A DNA stretch of 64,000 bases from Brevibacterium sp. XM4083 (GCF_006489205.2 NZ_VFYR02000002.1:372001-436000); one strand, 5' to 3'. Counted from the stretch's first letter, positions 46,533 through 55,503 are shown. Notes: generated by a model from the letters alone, not told the origin. Translations and numbers: made by a program.

Positions 46533-48157
46533 CAGCGGTACCGTCCCGTGAGATACCACTGGCCGGATTCGCGGCTCAGCAGCAGCGCCTGACCGGACTC
46601 CGTGACGACCTGCAGCCGTGTCCGGTACGTCGACCGGGACGGATCCCACCACCCGGATTCGATCGGCCACGAGCCGGAGAAGTCGACGATCGCCTCGGTG
46701 GTCCCGGTCGGGAAGCGGATCGTCTGCGGGGCGGCGCCGAGGCCTGCGGGACGTGCCTCGACGGGGAGGCCTCCGGCGGCGAGCACATCGACGGCGACCC
46801 GGTCGACGGTCGTCGGCCGCGGGGTGCCCAGCGATCCCGGCCAGGGGGCCTGCGGGTCCCGGGCGGGGGCGGCGGTCTGCTGCCACGGGGTCCAGAGGTT
46901 CGTCTCGGCCGGATCCCAGCCGCCCTGCAGGCGGGGCACGAGGACGGCGTCGGGGCCGAAGAGGCCCTGCAGGCGTTCGAGGGTGTGGGTGATCTGCCCC
47001 GTGTTCTCGTCGAAGAGGCTCTTCGTCGCGCCCACCGGTGTCGTCAGCTCCGCGGCGATGAGGCCGAGCGCGGTGATCCCCTCCTCGGAGAAGTCCTCGG
47101 GATCGGGGCCGGGGTCATCGCCGTCGTCGGTCGGGACGGCGCCGATGCTCCGGCCCCTGCCGAGGTTCCGGCCTCCGGTGCGGGGACGGCCGAGGCCGGC
47201 CAGCCAGCCTTCGGCCTGCCACCGCAGCCGGTCGGCGATGGCGTTCTCGGTCATGTCCTCGATGCGCCATGTCCGCCGCGAGGAGCGGTCGCCGGCGGCG
47301 CGGAGGTCGATGGTGATCTGCGTGCACACGAGGCCTCCCGCGCGCACCCGGGTCAACAGGTCGGCGGCGAGCTGCCGGGCGAGGAAGCCGAGGGTGTCGC
47401 TGCGGGTGGTGGGGACGTCGAGGACGCTCTCGACCTGGAGGTCCTCCGTGCGGAGGTGGTCGCGCAGGGGCCTGTCGGGACGACCCGAGGCGAGATCGTG
47501 GGCGCGCCGACCGGCAGGGCCGAACCGGGACATCACATCGGTCGCGTCGAGGGCGGCCAGGGCGCCCAGACTCCGCAGGCCGAGGTGGACGAAGACGTCG
47601 ATGAGCTCGGTCCAGTTCTCTCCGGTGACCTCGAGGGCGGTGATCGGCTGGGCGCTGAGGAACGCCACGGTCTCCCCCGGCGGGACCCGGGTGGCCCTGC
47701 CGGCGGCGATCCGGGCGGCGAAGACGGTGTCGGCGATGCCGGGGAAGAACTCCCAGCCGGTCGTCGCGACGAGCGCGGAGATGAGGGCCTCGACGGCGGC
47801 GGCTTCGTCGGCATAGCCGTGCCGCAGAGCGTCGAGGGGAACGGCGAGGGTTCCCGGAGCGAGCAGGGTGAACCGGGCGACGAGGTCTTCGAGCGCCCCC
47901 ACCCCGGCCGAGAAGTGCCGGTTGTCGACGTCTTCGTCCCACACGAGGATCTGCGCCTCGGGACAGCGGAAGCCCGCGGCGCGCTTGTTGTTGCCCACCG
48001 CGATGCCGGCGGTCCGGGCCGGAGCGTTGGCGGCGATGACCTTGCCGGCGTGGAGGACGGCGACCGGGGTGCCGGGACTGAGGTCATGCTCGATGGCAGC
48101 GGCCACCGCCGGCCAGTCGGGGACGGTGAGGACGAGGGTGCGCGTGTCAGCTGACAC
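46532..48157 (-). CDS. imuB: ImuB, inactive Y-family polymerase homologue
   Basis: Non-catalytic adaptor that links ImuA and DnaE2 to the beta clamp. The 541 residues follow the Y-family plan (finger and little-finger-like parts, AGIAVGNNKRAA; LGLRSLGALAAL), but the N-terminal acidic catalytic motif is replaced by VPDWPAVAAA, as in other ImuB proteins. The C-terminal third is variable. It overlaps imuA by 11 bases. Confidence 0.9.
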   Translation of the reverse strand: MSADTRTLVLTVPDWPAVAAAIEHDLSPGTPVAVLHAGKVIAANAPARTAGIAVGNNKRAAGFRCPEAQILVWDEDVDNRHFSAGVGALEDLVARFTLLAPGTLAVPLDALRHGYADEAAAVEALISALVATTGWEFFPGIADTVFAARIAAGRATRVPPGETVAFLSAQPITALEVTGENWTELIDVFVHLGLRSLGALAALDATDVMSRFGPAGRRAHDLASGRPDRPLRDHLRTEDLQVESVLDVPTTRSDTLGFLARQLAADLLTRVRAGGLVCTQITIDLRAAGDRSSRRTWRIEDMTENAIADRLRWQAEGWLAGLGRPRTGGRNLGRGRSIGAVPTDDGDDPGPDPEDFSEEGITALGLIAAELTTPVGATKSLFDENTGQITHTLERLQGLFGPDAVLVPRLQGGWDPAETNLWTPWQQTAAPARDPQAPWPGSLGTPRPTTVDRVAVDVLAAGGLPVEARPAGLGAAPQTIRFPTGTTEAIVDFSGSWPIESGWWDPSRSTYRTRLQVVTESGQALLLSRESGQWYLTGRYR

Positions 48158-48866
48158 TGCGGATCACCGGCCTCTGCTCTGGGCCGGGCCCGACGGCTGG
48201 TTCGGCACTCGGCCCGGCACCCGGCACGGCATCCTGCCCGGCGGAGGCCGGCGCGGGGGTGCCGTCGGGTCCGGGGAGGAGGAAGCGGTGGACTCCGGTC
48301 TGCGAGCGGGCTTCGACGAGGCACGAGCGCAGTCGGCCGTGCCCGTGGTCGGTGCCCGACCAGTGGACGTCGGTGATCTCGATCTGCTCCGTGCTCCCCT
48401 GCAGCGGCGTGAGACTGATGAAGCTCATCTTCCTCTCGCGGACCTTGGCCAGCAGGCGGGCGCGCTCGCCCGCGCTCGGCTGGTAGGCGGGATCGACGAG
48501 GAGGATGTCGAAGGATTCGATGAGGATCGAGGCCACCCGCAGCCAGTCCTGCGGTGGGGTGACGAGATTGACGAAGTGGTCGAGGTCGACGCCGAGGTCG
48601 GCGATCGAGGACACCGCCGGTTCGCCGAGGCCGATGCCGGCGCACCACTTCTGCTCCCGGGTGGCCGCCGCGACCGTCGCCAGGGCGCAGCTGAGCGACT
48701 GTCCGCCGGTCAGGGAGACGATCTCCCCGCGCGGCAGACCGCCGCGACGGAAGATCGGCGCGAGCACGGGATGCACGGGCCGAGGCGGATGGCCGTCGAA
48801 CAGGGACGTTGCCGTGGAGATCCCCATCTCCCGGCTGAGCTGTTCGACGAGTGGTGCAGCGGACAT
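48147..48866 (-). CDS. imuA: ImuA, RecA-like mutasome protein
   Basis: A 239-residue RecA/SulA-like protein required for DnaE2-dependent mutagenesis in mycobacteria. It has a LPRGEIVSLTGGQSLSCALATVAAATRE segment in the place of Walker A and a strand IESFDILLVDPAYQPS resembling Walker B. A Pro/Ala tail follows. ATG 48866 is chosen from the SOS box position and a GATAAT -10 element ending 7 bases upstream. Confidence 0.88.
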   Translation of the reverse strand: MSAAPLVEQLSREMGISTATSLFDGHPPRPVHPVLAPIFRRGGLPRGEIVSLTGGQSLSCALATVAAATREQKWCAGIGLGEPAVSSIADLGVDLDHFVNLVTPPQDWLRVASILIESFDILLVDPAYQPSAGERARLLAKVRERKMSFISLTPLQGSTEQIEITDVHWSGTDHGHGRLRSCLVEARSQTGVHRFLLPGPDGTPAPASAGQDAVPGAGPSAEPAVGPGPEQRPVIRSVS

Positions 48867-48877
48867 GACATCTATTA

Positions 48878-48893
48878 TCGAACTAGTGTTCGA
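48878..48893. promoter_or_regulatory. LexA box (SOS box) of imuA-imuB-dnaE2
   Basis: The 16-mer TCGAACTAGTGTTCGA matches the actinobacterial/Gram-positive LexA consensus GAAC-N4-GTTC with symmetric TC/GA ends. It lies 12 bases upstream of the imuA ATG and immediately beside the -10 element, so LexA would block the promoter until DNA damage. Confidence 0.88.
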
Positions 48894-49018
48894 AATAGGC
48901 AACATTCAGGCGGCAGCTGCGTTCGCTCGGGCGTGTCGCATCTTCGGCAGATACGGAATATACGGGTTCATACGGACCGGAGCGCTGAGCATCAGGATCC
49001 GGGCGACTGCCCTCTGCC

Positions 49019-49948
49019 TCACTCGGGCAGCGCCGGGGCCTCCTTCGTCGTGAAGGACACCGTGATCCACGCGTGCGGATCGTCGCCGCCGAGGCGCGCC
49101 TCGGCCTCGTCGCGGATGCGATCCCAGTCCTCGAGCGGACGGGCAGGCAGACCGCGGGGAACGTAGAAGACGATCTCGATCGTCCGCGCACGCCCCTGCG
49201 CCGTCGCATACACCCGGAAGTCGTCGAAGCCCTCGGCCGCGCAGATGTCTCGGGCGACCGCCTCGGCGTCCTTCCGCAGCGCGGGCGGGGTGACGAGGGA
49301 GACCTGGGCCAGGGCGCGGCGCGCCGTCGACAGCGGCACGGGGATGAGGACGGCGGCGACGACGGTGAGGACGGCCGGGTCGACGTAGGGCATGAGCCAG
49401 GCGGCCTCGGTGCCGTCGATGAGCATGCCGATGATGAACGCGATGAGCAGGGCGCCGGTAACGCCGCCGGCCATGATCCAGCCCTTGACGTCCATGGCGA
49501 CGAACTCGGAGCCGATCCGCCGGTTCGCCCGGTGTTCGAGGGTGCCCATGACGGCGGTGATGAGGACGACGACTGCGGCGTAGACGACGGCGGGGCCGAA
49601 GTCGACCGGGCGCCCGCCGCTGAGCAGCGCAGAGACCGCTTGGAACAGGGCGTAGGCGGCCACACCCATCATGAGCACCGAATTGATGAGGAGGACGATC
49701 GGCTCGAAGTGCCAGAATCCCATCGTAAACGCGTTCTGCGTGCGCAGCGACAGTCGGTTCGTCACCGACCGTGAGATGAGACCGGCCACGGTGAGCGAGA
49801 CGATCGACATCACCGCGTCCATGAGGGAGAACACGCCGTCGAAGAGGATCGCGAATGATCCGGAGACGAGTCCGAAGCCGATCCCGAGCACGGACACGAG
49901 GAGGATCGCGGCCAGGGAGACCTTGAGTGCCTGATGTTCGGTGCGCAT
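49019..49948 (-). CDS. Cation diffusion facilitator family transporter
   Basis: A 309-residue antiporter-like protein exporting divalent metals (Zn, Co, Fe or Mn). Six spans are visible; the metal site in span II is FDGVFSLMD, and span V has AMDVKGWIMAGG. A C-terminal cytosolic domain (from about 215) is CDF-like. ATG 49948 gives the usual short N-terminus. The longer open frame upstream is antisense to the genes at 50159-51217. Confidence 0.85.
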   Translation of the reverse strand: MRTEHQALKVSLAAILLVSVLGIGFGLVSGSFAILFDGVFSLMDAVMSIVSLTVAGLISRSVTNRLSLRTQNAFTMGFWHFEPIVLLINSVLMMGVAAYALFQAVSALLSGGRPVDFGPAVVYAAVVVLITAVMGTLEHRANRRIGSEFVAMDVKGWIMAGGVTGALLIAFIIGMLIDGTEAAWLMPYVDPAVLTVVAAVLIPVPLSTARRALAQVSLVTPPALRKDAEAVARDICAAEGFDDFRVYATAQGRARTIEIVFYVPRGLPARPLEDWDRIRDEAEARLGGDDPHAWITVSFTTKEAPALPE

Positions 49949-50158
49949 GTGACGGCGGGTCCCTTCACCTCGGCGGATGTCCGACCTCCATCCTATAGAG
50001 CGCCGAGGCGGTCGTCCGGTCGCATCGGACGGACCCATCCGCAACGGACTGCCCCATCCGCACCCGGCCGCAGCATCCCCGCGGAGGACGGGTCCGTCGG
50101 GGCACGCTGTCCCCGCGGAGGCGTTTCGTTTGCGCCCGGCACGGTCTAGGCTCAGGGC
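49949..50158. promoter_or_regulatory. Divergent promoter region with short direct repeats
   Basis: Contains TATAGG on the minus strand for the CDF gene and TAGGCT (50147-50152) ending 6 bases before ATG 50159. CCCCGCGGAGG occurs twice (50077-50087, 50111-50121) and CCCATCCGCA twice between 50034 and 50063. No ORF is supported. Confidence 0.4.
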
Positions 50159-50845
50159 ATGAACGCCTCCGACTACGTGACCGCGACCCGCACCTCCTAT
50201 GACGCGATCGCCAAGACCTACACGGACTGGGTCTCCGCCGAGCTCACCGCCAAACCCCATGATCGCGCCGTTCTCGGCGCCTTCGCCGAACTCGTCCTTG
50301 CCACCGGGCACCCCGAGACCCTCGACCTCGGCAGCGGCCCGGGGCGGATCACGGCGTTCCTCACCGGGCTCGGCCTCGACGCAACCGGTCTCGACCTCTC
50401 CCCGGAGATGATCGCCTCCGCCCGCAGCCTCTACTCCGATCTCGAGTTCACGACCGGATCGATGACGTGCCTGCCGTATCCGGCGAGCAGCTTCTCCGGC
50501 CTCGTCGCGTGGTATTCGATCATCCACATCCCCGATGACGATCTCGATCAGGTCTTCGCCGAGGCGGCGCGCGTGCTCCGCGCCGGCGGGTACTTCCAGC
50601 TCGCCTTCCAACTCGGCGACTCCGTCGACCACTTCTCCGACCTCGCCGGGTTCGACGTCGACCTCGACTTCCACCGCCGCAGCCTCGACGACGTGCTCGA
50701 GCGCCTCCGTCCCCACGGCTTCTCTCCCGTCACCCGGCTCGAACGCGAACCCGACGCCGCCGGCCGCTTCCCCGAGTCGACCCGGCAGGGATACCTCCTC
50801 GTGCGCCGGGACTCCGGTGACCGCCTCGGCGAGGATCATTACTGA
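50159..50845 (+). CDS. Class I SAM-dependent methyltransferase
   Basis: A 228-residue methyltransferase of the type-11/25 group. The SAM motif is TLDLGSGPGRITAFL, the acidic motif II GLDLSPEMI, then GSMTCLPYPASSFSGLVAWYSIIHI and a VLRAGGYFQLAFQ motif. It most resembles small-molecule methyltransferases; no substrate can be named. ATG 50159 lies 6 bases after TAGGCT. Confidence 0.85.
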   Translation: MNASDYVTATRTSYDAIAKTYTDWVSAELTAKPHDRAVLGAFAELVLATGHPETLDLGSGPGRITAFLTGLGLDATGLDLSPEMIASARSLYSDLEFTTGSMTCLPYPASSFSGLVAWYSIIHIPDDDLDQVFAEAARVLRAGGYFQLAFQLGDSVDHFSDLAGFDVDLDFHRRSLDDVLERLRPHGFSPVTRLEREPDAAGRFPESTRQGYLLVRRDSGDRLGEDHY

Positions 50846-50869
50846 CCGAGGTGAGATGATGTCAGTGAT

Positions 50870-51334
50870 ATGAGCATCGACATCGTCTTCCACACCCCCG
50901 AGATCCCCGGCAACACCGGCAATGCGATCCGTCTGGCCGCCGTCACCGGGGCCCACCTCCACCTCGTCGAACCGCTCGGCTTCGATCTCACGGACGCGAA
51001 GCTGCGGCGGGCAGGCCTCGACTACCACGACCTCGCCCACGTCACGGTCCATCCCGATCTCGACCACCTGTGGGAGGTCCTCGGCGACCGGCGGGTCATC
51101 GCGTTCACGACGCACACGTCCGACTCCTTCGCCGAGGTGGCCTATGCGGACGGCGACGTCCTCCTCTTCGGTCAGGAGTCGACGGGTCTGCCCGATGCCG
51201 TCGTCGACGATGAGCACGTCGACCTGCGGGTGCGGATCCCGATGCTGCCGGGCCGGCGCTCCCTCAACCTCGCGAACTCCGCCTCGATCGCCGTCTACGA
51301 GGCATGGCGTCAGCGCGGTTACGCGGGCGCGTAG
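50870..51334 (+). CDS. trmL: tRNA (cytidine/uridine-34 2'-O)-methyltransferase TrmL
   Basis: A 154-residue minimal SPOUT enzyme that methylates the wobble ribose of tRNA-Leu. It has IVFHTPEIPGNTGNAIRLAA (motif 1), DVLLFGQESTGLP (motif 2) and the knot motif 3 RSLNLANSASIAVYEA. It starts 24 bases after the methyltransferase gene. Confidence 0.94.
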   Translation: MSIDIVFHTPEIPGNTGNAIRLAAVTGAHLHLVEPLGFDLTDAKLRRAGLDYHDLAHVTVHPDLDHLWEVLGDRRVIAFTTHTSDSFAEVAYADGDVLLFGQESTGLPDAVVDDEHVDLRVRIPMLPGRRSLNLANSASIAVYEAWRQRGYAGA

Positions 51335-51369
51335 ACTTCTCGTCGACAGTTTTTCCCGAAAGGACCACC

Positions 51370-52194
51370 ATGACCGCCAAGTTGCTCACCATCGCCGGCT
51401 CCGACGTCTCCGGCGGGGCCGGACTCGAAGCCGACCTGAAGATGTTCGAGGAGTACGGTGCCTTCGGCACCGCCGTCGTCACCTGCATCGTCACCTTCGA
51501 CCCGGAGGACTCGTTCAACCACGCGATCGACTTCATCGAGCCCGAGGTCGTCAATCGCCAGCTCGCCTCAGCACTCGCGATCCACCGCTTCGACGCGATC
51601 AAGTCGGGCATGCTCGGCTCCGTCGAATCCGCCCTCGTCCTCGCCGAGGACCTCAAGGACAATCAGCTGCCGTACGTCTTCGACCCCGTCCTCGTGTGCA
51701 AGGGCTCCGGGTCGATGGTCGACCTCCGCGACCTCTTCGTCGAGAACCTCGTGCCCCTGGCCACCGTCATCACCCCGAACCTCGAAGAGGCGGCCGTGCT
51801 CGCCGGCATCGACCCCATCGACTCCGTCGAGGGCATGATCGAGGCCGCGCAGATCATCCACGGGCAGGGAGCTCAGAACGTCGTCGTCAAGGGCGGAGCG
51901 CGCCTGGCCGGTGAGGACGCCATCGACATCCTCTTCGACGGCCAGACCGTGACGACCCTGCGCTCGCGCAAGGTCAACGACAAGCTCGTCAACGGCGCCG
52001 GCTGCTCGTTCGCCTCGTCGATCGCCGCCGGCATCGCCACGGGACTGTCGATTCCCGACGCCGTCGTCAAGGCCAAGGAGACCGTCGCCCACGGGATCGC
52101 TGCGAGCCTCGACAACGCCACCGGCGTGTCCTCGCTCCTCCACCCGGCCGCCCGCACGACGCCGTCGGCCGAGGTCGCCGTGACCGTCGCCTGA
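51370..52194 (+). CDS. Hydroxymethylpyrimidine/pyridoxine kinase (ThiD/PdxK)
   Basis: A 274-residue ribokinase-like enzyme phosphorylating HMP(-P) or pyridoxal. It has TIAGSDVSGGAGLEADLK at the N-terminus, FDPVLVCKGSG, and the anion-hole/catalytic NGAGCSFASSIAAGIA with Cys before the base, a feature shared with ThiD/PdxK2 kinases of Firmicutes. No thi genes surround it, so pyridoxal kinase activity is equally possible. AAAGGA stands 7 bases before ATG 51370. Confidence 0.85.
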   Translation: MTAKLLTIAGSDVSGGAGLEADLKMFEEYGAFGTAVVTCIVTFDPEDSFNHAIDFIEPEVVNRQLASALAIHRFDAIKSGMLGSVESALVLAEDLKDNQLPYVFDPVLVCKGSGSMVDLRDLFVENLVPLATVITPNLEEAAVLAGIDPIDSVEGMIEAAQIIHGQGAQNVVVKGGARLAGEDAIDILFDGQTVTTLRSRKVNDKLVNGAGCSFASSIAAGIATGLSIPDAVVKAKETVAHGIAASLDNATGVSSLLHPAARTTPSAEVAVTVA

Positions 52195-52222
52195 ACGCCG
52201 CTGCGGCCTGAGGCCCGCCGCG

Positions 52223-52252
52223 CCCGGGGCGTCCCCGCGGGAACGCCCCGGG
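52223..52252. terminator. Hairpin after the kinase gene
   Basis: Arms CCCGGGGCGT (52223-52232) and ACGCCCCGGG (52243-52252) pair perfectly over 10 nt. It is the first of two hairpins between convergent genes. Confidence 0.6.
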
Positions 52253-52258
52253 ATGCAG

Positions 52259-52293
52259 AACTGCCCCGCACACCACTGGTGTGCGGGGCAGTT
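52259..52293. terminator. Bidirectional terminator, kinase gene and L31
   Basis: A near-perfect palindrome: the arm starting AACTGCCCCGCACAC pairs with its complement over about 16 bp with a 3-nt loop, flanked by TTT on the plus side. It separates the kinase gene from the convergent rpmE2. Confidence 0.85.
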
Positions 52294-52331
52294 TCGCGTT
52301 CGCAGATTCGCGGTGGGAACCGCGAGGGGGA

Positions 52332-52586
52332 TCAGCGCTTGCCGAAGCCCTTGTAGCGGTCCTTGAACTTCTCGACGCGGCCCGCGGAGTCGAGGATGCG
52401 CTGCTTGCCCGTGTAGAACGGGTGCGAGGCGCTGGAGATCTCGACGTCGATGACGGGGTAGGTGTTGCCGTCTTCCCACTCGATCGTCTTGTCGCTCTTC
52501 GCGGTCGAGCGCGTGAGGAACTTGGTGCCGGACGCGAGGTCGTTGAACACGATCGGCGCGTATTCCGGGTGGATGTCCTTCTTCAT
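52332..52586 (-). CDS. rpmE2: Ribosomal protein L31 type B
   Basis: An 84-residue large-subunit protein, [20 protein letters not shown] at the start and [28 protein letters not shown] at the end. It lacks the Cys residues of zinc-binding L31, so it is the zinc-independent form that is typically induced under zinc starvation by Zur. No clear Zur box was found upstream. ATG 52586 was chosen over the in-frame codon at 52637 by family length and AAGGT upstream. Confidence 0.95.
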   Translation of the reverse strand: MKKDIHPEYAPIVFNDLASGTKFLTRSTAKSDKTIEWEDGNTYPVIDVEISSASHPFYTGKQRILDSAGRVEKFKDRYKGFGKR

Positions 52587-52763
52587 ATTCTTACCTTTGC
52601 TGAATCCGCTCAGGCGCCTGGTATGGGTCCGACCCATCCGCCAGTGCCCGAATTCGTCTGCTGAAAACGCTTCGCGCCGTAGGAACCGGACGCGAACCGA
52701 CAGTCCAGTCTAACCGACGCAGGCCCCCAATGCGATTCGACACCGGTCTCCTAGACTGTGGGC

Positions 52764-53327
52764 ATGAACACTGCCCTCCCCACCCGGGCCCGTCTCAGCG
52801 CCCAGTTCGACGTTCGCCCCGCCGCGCAGGCACCCGAGCTCATGGCCGCCCCGACGGCCGCGGCACTGCCGACGGTCACCGGTGACGTCGAGGTCTTCGC
52901 GATCGATCCCGAGATCGCCGACACCGCGGCCCTTCTCGCCGCGACCGGGCTGGGCCCGGAGACCTCGGCGAACTGCGTCCTCGTCGCCGGTGCCCGCTCG
53001 GGCGAGGAGCGGATCGCCGCCTGCCTCGTCCTCGCCGACACCCGAGCCGACGTCAACAAGCGCGTGAAGAAGCTCCTCGACGTCCGCAAGGCATCGTTCC
53101 TGCCGATGGACCGGGCCGTCGGCGAGTCCGGCATGGAGTACGGCGGCATCGGCCCGATCGGTCTGCCGGACTCCTACCGGATCCTCATCGACTCCCGCGT
53201 CGCCGAGGCCGATGAGCTCATCATCGGCTCCGGCATCCGCGGGTCGAAGCTCCTGCTCTCCGGTGCGGCACTCGCGTCCCTGCCGGGTGCCGAGGTGATC
53301 GAGGGCCTGGCGACAGCGATCAACTGA
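52764..53327 (+). CDS. YbaK/EbsC-type aminoacyl-tRNA deacylase
   Basis: A 187-residue protein with a YbaK domain (about 45-180) that clears mischarged Cys- or Ala-tRNA. Visible: GPETSANCVLVAGARSGEERIAACLVLADTRADVN, a Lys-rich KRVKKLLDVRKASF, and ESGMEYGGIGPIGLP, the conserved Gly-rich loop. ATG 52764 lies 6 bases after TAGACT; an in-frame GTG at 52758 is unlikely. Confidence 0.87.
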   Translation: MNTALPTRARLSAQFDVRPAAQAPELMAAPTAAALPTVTGDVEVFAIDPEIADTAALLAATGLGPETSANCVLVAGARSGEERIAACLVLADTRADVNKRVKKLLDVRKASFLPMDRAVGESGMEYGGIGPIGLPDSYRILIDSRVAEADELIIGSGIRGSKLLLSGAALASLPGAEVIEGLATAIN

Positions 53328-53401
53328 GGACGGCGCCAGGACCCACCCGGCCGCGCCCGGACTCACCCGGCGCCGTACGCTTCTGCTCAGCCGAGTTCAG
53401 T

Positions 53402-54187
53402 TCAGTCGAGTTCTGCCCGTTCGAGGCCGGCCCGCTCGAGGACGAACTCGATGAGCGGACCGTAGAGGTAGGGGTCGACGTCATCATCGAGGGGCACGAC
53501 CGTCTCGATGGCCCCCTGGGCTTCGGCGACGAAGAGCGCCGGATCGTTGCAGTCGGCGTAGCCGACGGTGCGCAGTCCCCGCGCCGAGGCGGCCCCGGCC
53601 CAGCCGTGGTCGGCGACGATGAGGTCAGGCAGCGTCTCGCCCCGGCGCGCGAGGTCGTCGAGCAGGGTCTGCATCGGTTCGGCCAGATGCGTGTGCGGGG
53701 TGCCGCCGTGGAGCTGCCAGACCCAGACCCGGTCGATCTCGCGCAGGTCGCCGCCGAGTTCGGGCAGCGGGACCGAGGACGACTGGCGCACGATGGCAGC
53801 CCCGCGTTCCTCAGCCGCTTCGGCGATGGCCATGTGCACGGGCAGGAGTCCTGCCGGGTGGCCGGTGGCGAAGAGGATCCGTCCTCCGGCCCGGGCGACG
53901 TCGCCGATGGCGGCCGCGAGCCGTTCGAGGGCGTCGATGCAGCGCTCGGTCGAGATCGTGTCGACCCCGTGGGTGAAGTCCTTCTCCGGGCGCAGACCCG
54001 CACGCTCGACCATGAGCGCGAAGACGGAGTCGAAGTCCCAGTCCTCGGTGAGGGTCACCCCGAAGTCGAACTGGCGTTCTCCGGTGAGGAAGCGCCGCAT
54101 GTGGTCGAGGTTGTTGTCCCGCGGAGTCGCCACCTCCCCTGTGATGCGTCCGGTCTCCAGGGCTTGGGCTAGGGTCGTGCGGTCCAC
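53402..54187 (-). CDS. Conserved actinobacterial protein, possible phosphatase
   Basis: A 261-residue protein, often labelled phosphatase in actinobacterial genomes without proof as far as I know. It has RDNNLDHMRRFLTGE, ILFATGHPAGLLPVHM, WVWQLHGGTPHTH and IVADHGWAGAASARGL; the clustered His and Asp could bind a metal (inference). GTG 54187 is preferred because AGGAGA sits just upstream; ATG 54199 is possible. It is divergent from the gene at 54460. Confidence 0.65.
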   Translation of the reverse strand: MDRTTLAQALETGRITGEVATPRDNNLDHMRRFLTGERQFDFGVTLTEDWDFDSVFALMVERAGLRPEKDFTHGVDTISTERCIDALERLAAAIGDVARAGGRILFATGHPAGLLPVHMAIAEAAEERGAAIVRQSSSVPLPELGGDLREIDRVWVWQLHGGTPHTHLAEPMQTLLDDLARRGETLPDLIVADHGWAGAASARGLRTVGYADCNDPALFVAEAQGAIETVVPLDDDVDPYLYGPLIEFVLERAGLERAELD

Positions 54188-54459
54188 TGATCTCCTCATA
54201 CGGGGCGGCTGTGCTGTCACAGCGCCGGTCTCTCCGCCATCGCCTCTCTGTCTCCGGCAACGGCTCCCACAACTCTATACAGTCCCGCGACCGCGCGGCC
54301 CCCGCACGCCCGTGAGGACGGGGGCGGCGACCGGTGTTCCCGAGGTGTTCACGCGGAGGTCATATCACCTCAGCGCTGAAGTCGGCCATCGGGACTGCTC
54401 GCCGAGGCGGACCACCGCGGGACCTCCCCAACCAGTCGGAGAGCGCGTACCCTGGTGGC

Positions 54460-54957
54460 ATGAGCTCAGCGATGCGCGTCATCAGTGATCCGGCCGCCTG
54501 GCTCGAGCGCGCCTTCGCCGCTCCCGACGAGGACGTCATCCTCGTCAGCCCTCACCTCGCCCACAGCTTCGGTGAGCGCATCGCCGAGGCGGCCGCCGAC
54601 TCCCCGCGGACGTGGGCGGTGGTGACGACGATCGATCCCGTGGCCGTCGCCGGCGGTTATCTCTCGGTCGACGGTCTCCAGCGCCTCCTCGACACCGGAG
54701 TCCAGATCCAGCATGTCGACCGCCTGCGCACGCACTGCTTCTTCGTCGGCCGTCGCGCCCTGCTCGGGTCGCCGAACCTCGGTGTCGCGGCCCCCGGGGC
54801 TGCCTACCTCGATGAGGACGAGCCCCAGTCCGGTGAGCTCGCCGTCGAACTCACCGACGACGACCTCGCCGCAGCGTGGCGGGAGATCGCGGCACTGCGC
54901 TCCGTCATCGTCGATGCCCGCGACCTCAACTGGTTGCGGCAGCAGGCCGGTCGCTGA
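54460..54957 (+). CDS. Unrecognised protein with a degenerate phospholipase D-like motif
   Basis: A 165-residue protein. The middle part, GVQIQHVDRLRTHCFFVGRR followed by ALLGSPNLG, resembles half of a PLD domain (HxK-x4-D ... GSxN), but the Lys of HxK is missing (HCF), so activity is doubtful. ATG 54460 lies 6 bases after TACCCT, supporting a real leaderless gene. The 272-base gap upstream to 54187 has no other ORF. It converges on the disrupted methyltransferase remnant. Confidence 0.65.
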   Translation: MSSAMRVISDPAAWLERAFAAPDEDVILVSPHLAHSFGERIAEAAADSPRTWAVVTTIDPVAVAGGYLSVDGLQRLLDTGVQIQHVDRLRTHCFFVGRRALLGSPNLGVAAPGAAYLDEDEPQSGELAVELTDDDLAAAWREIAALRSVIVDARDLNWLRQQAGR

Positions 54958-54978
54958 GCGCGAGGCACGCCCGCTGAC

Positions 54979-55401
54979 TCACCGACCCTGCAGGGCGAAG
55001 CACGTGACCGCCGAGGCGGCGGCGACGTTGAGGGAGTCGACTCCCCCGCTCATCGGGATCATCACCTTCGAATCGGCCGCGGCGATCGTCGCCCTCGCCA
55101 GTCCGTCGCCCTCGGTGCCGAAGACGACGGCGGTGCGCTCCGGGGCGGTGGCCGCGAACTCCTGGATCGAGACCGAGTCCTCGTCGAGGGCGAGAGCGGC
55201 GACGTGGAACCCGAGCTCCCGCAGGGTCGCAGCCCCACCCGGCCAGGGGTCGATGCGCGTCCACGGGACCTGGAACACCGTGCCCATCGACACCCGGATC
55301 GACCTCCGATAGAGGGGGTCGGCGCACCGCGGCGTGACGAGCACGGCGTCGACGCCGAAGGCCGCCGCCGAGCGGAAGATCGCGCCGACGTTGAAATGGT
55401 G
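54979..55401 (-). pseudogene. Displaced native 3' end of a SpoU-family RNA methyltransferase gene
   Basis: About 140 codons with no start, homologous to the C-terminal half of TrmH/SpoU rRNA methyltransferases: NVGAIFRSAAAFGVDAVLV, then RCADPLYRRSIRVSMGTVFQVPW, VVFGTEGDGLA and motif 3 MIPMSGGVDSLNVAAASA. Its GC-rich codon use matches the host. The homologous reading breaks off at HHFNVG, where the island begins. The 5' half of the same gene is at 63710-64000 on the far side of the island, and an island-borne 3' copy replaces this one. Confidence 0.9.
55387..55401. repeat. Left junction copy of the att-like motif
   Basis: Minus-strand sequence CACCATTTCAACGTC, matching the right-hand copies at ACCAT and AACGT. 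It marks the point where the remnant methyltransferase reading loses homology. Confidence 0.6.
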
Positions 55402-55483
55402 CCCAACTACGTTCCACTGCGGGGCAACCGCGCCTGACCAGGTGCAACGGCATAAGCGCGTATCGCATAAGAATATTGATAGA

Positions 55484-55501
55484 TCGTTCCGATAGGAACG
55501 A
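55484..55501. repeat. Perfect inverted repeat inside the left island end
   Basis: TCGTTCC-GATA-GGAACGA, a 7-bp stem with a 4-nt loop, 2 bases before ATG 55504, in an AT-rich stretch. It could be an operator or a recombination-protein site. Confidence 0.5.
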
Positions 55502-55503
55502 CT

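Noticed and set aside
52587..52763. Zur operator upstream of rpmE2
   Set aside because: Expected for a zinc-free L31, but no palindrome resembling known actinobacterial Zur boxes was found.
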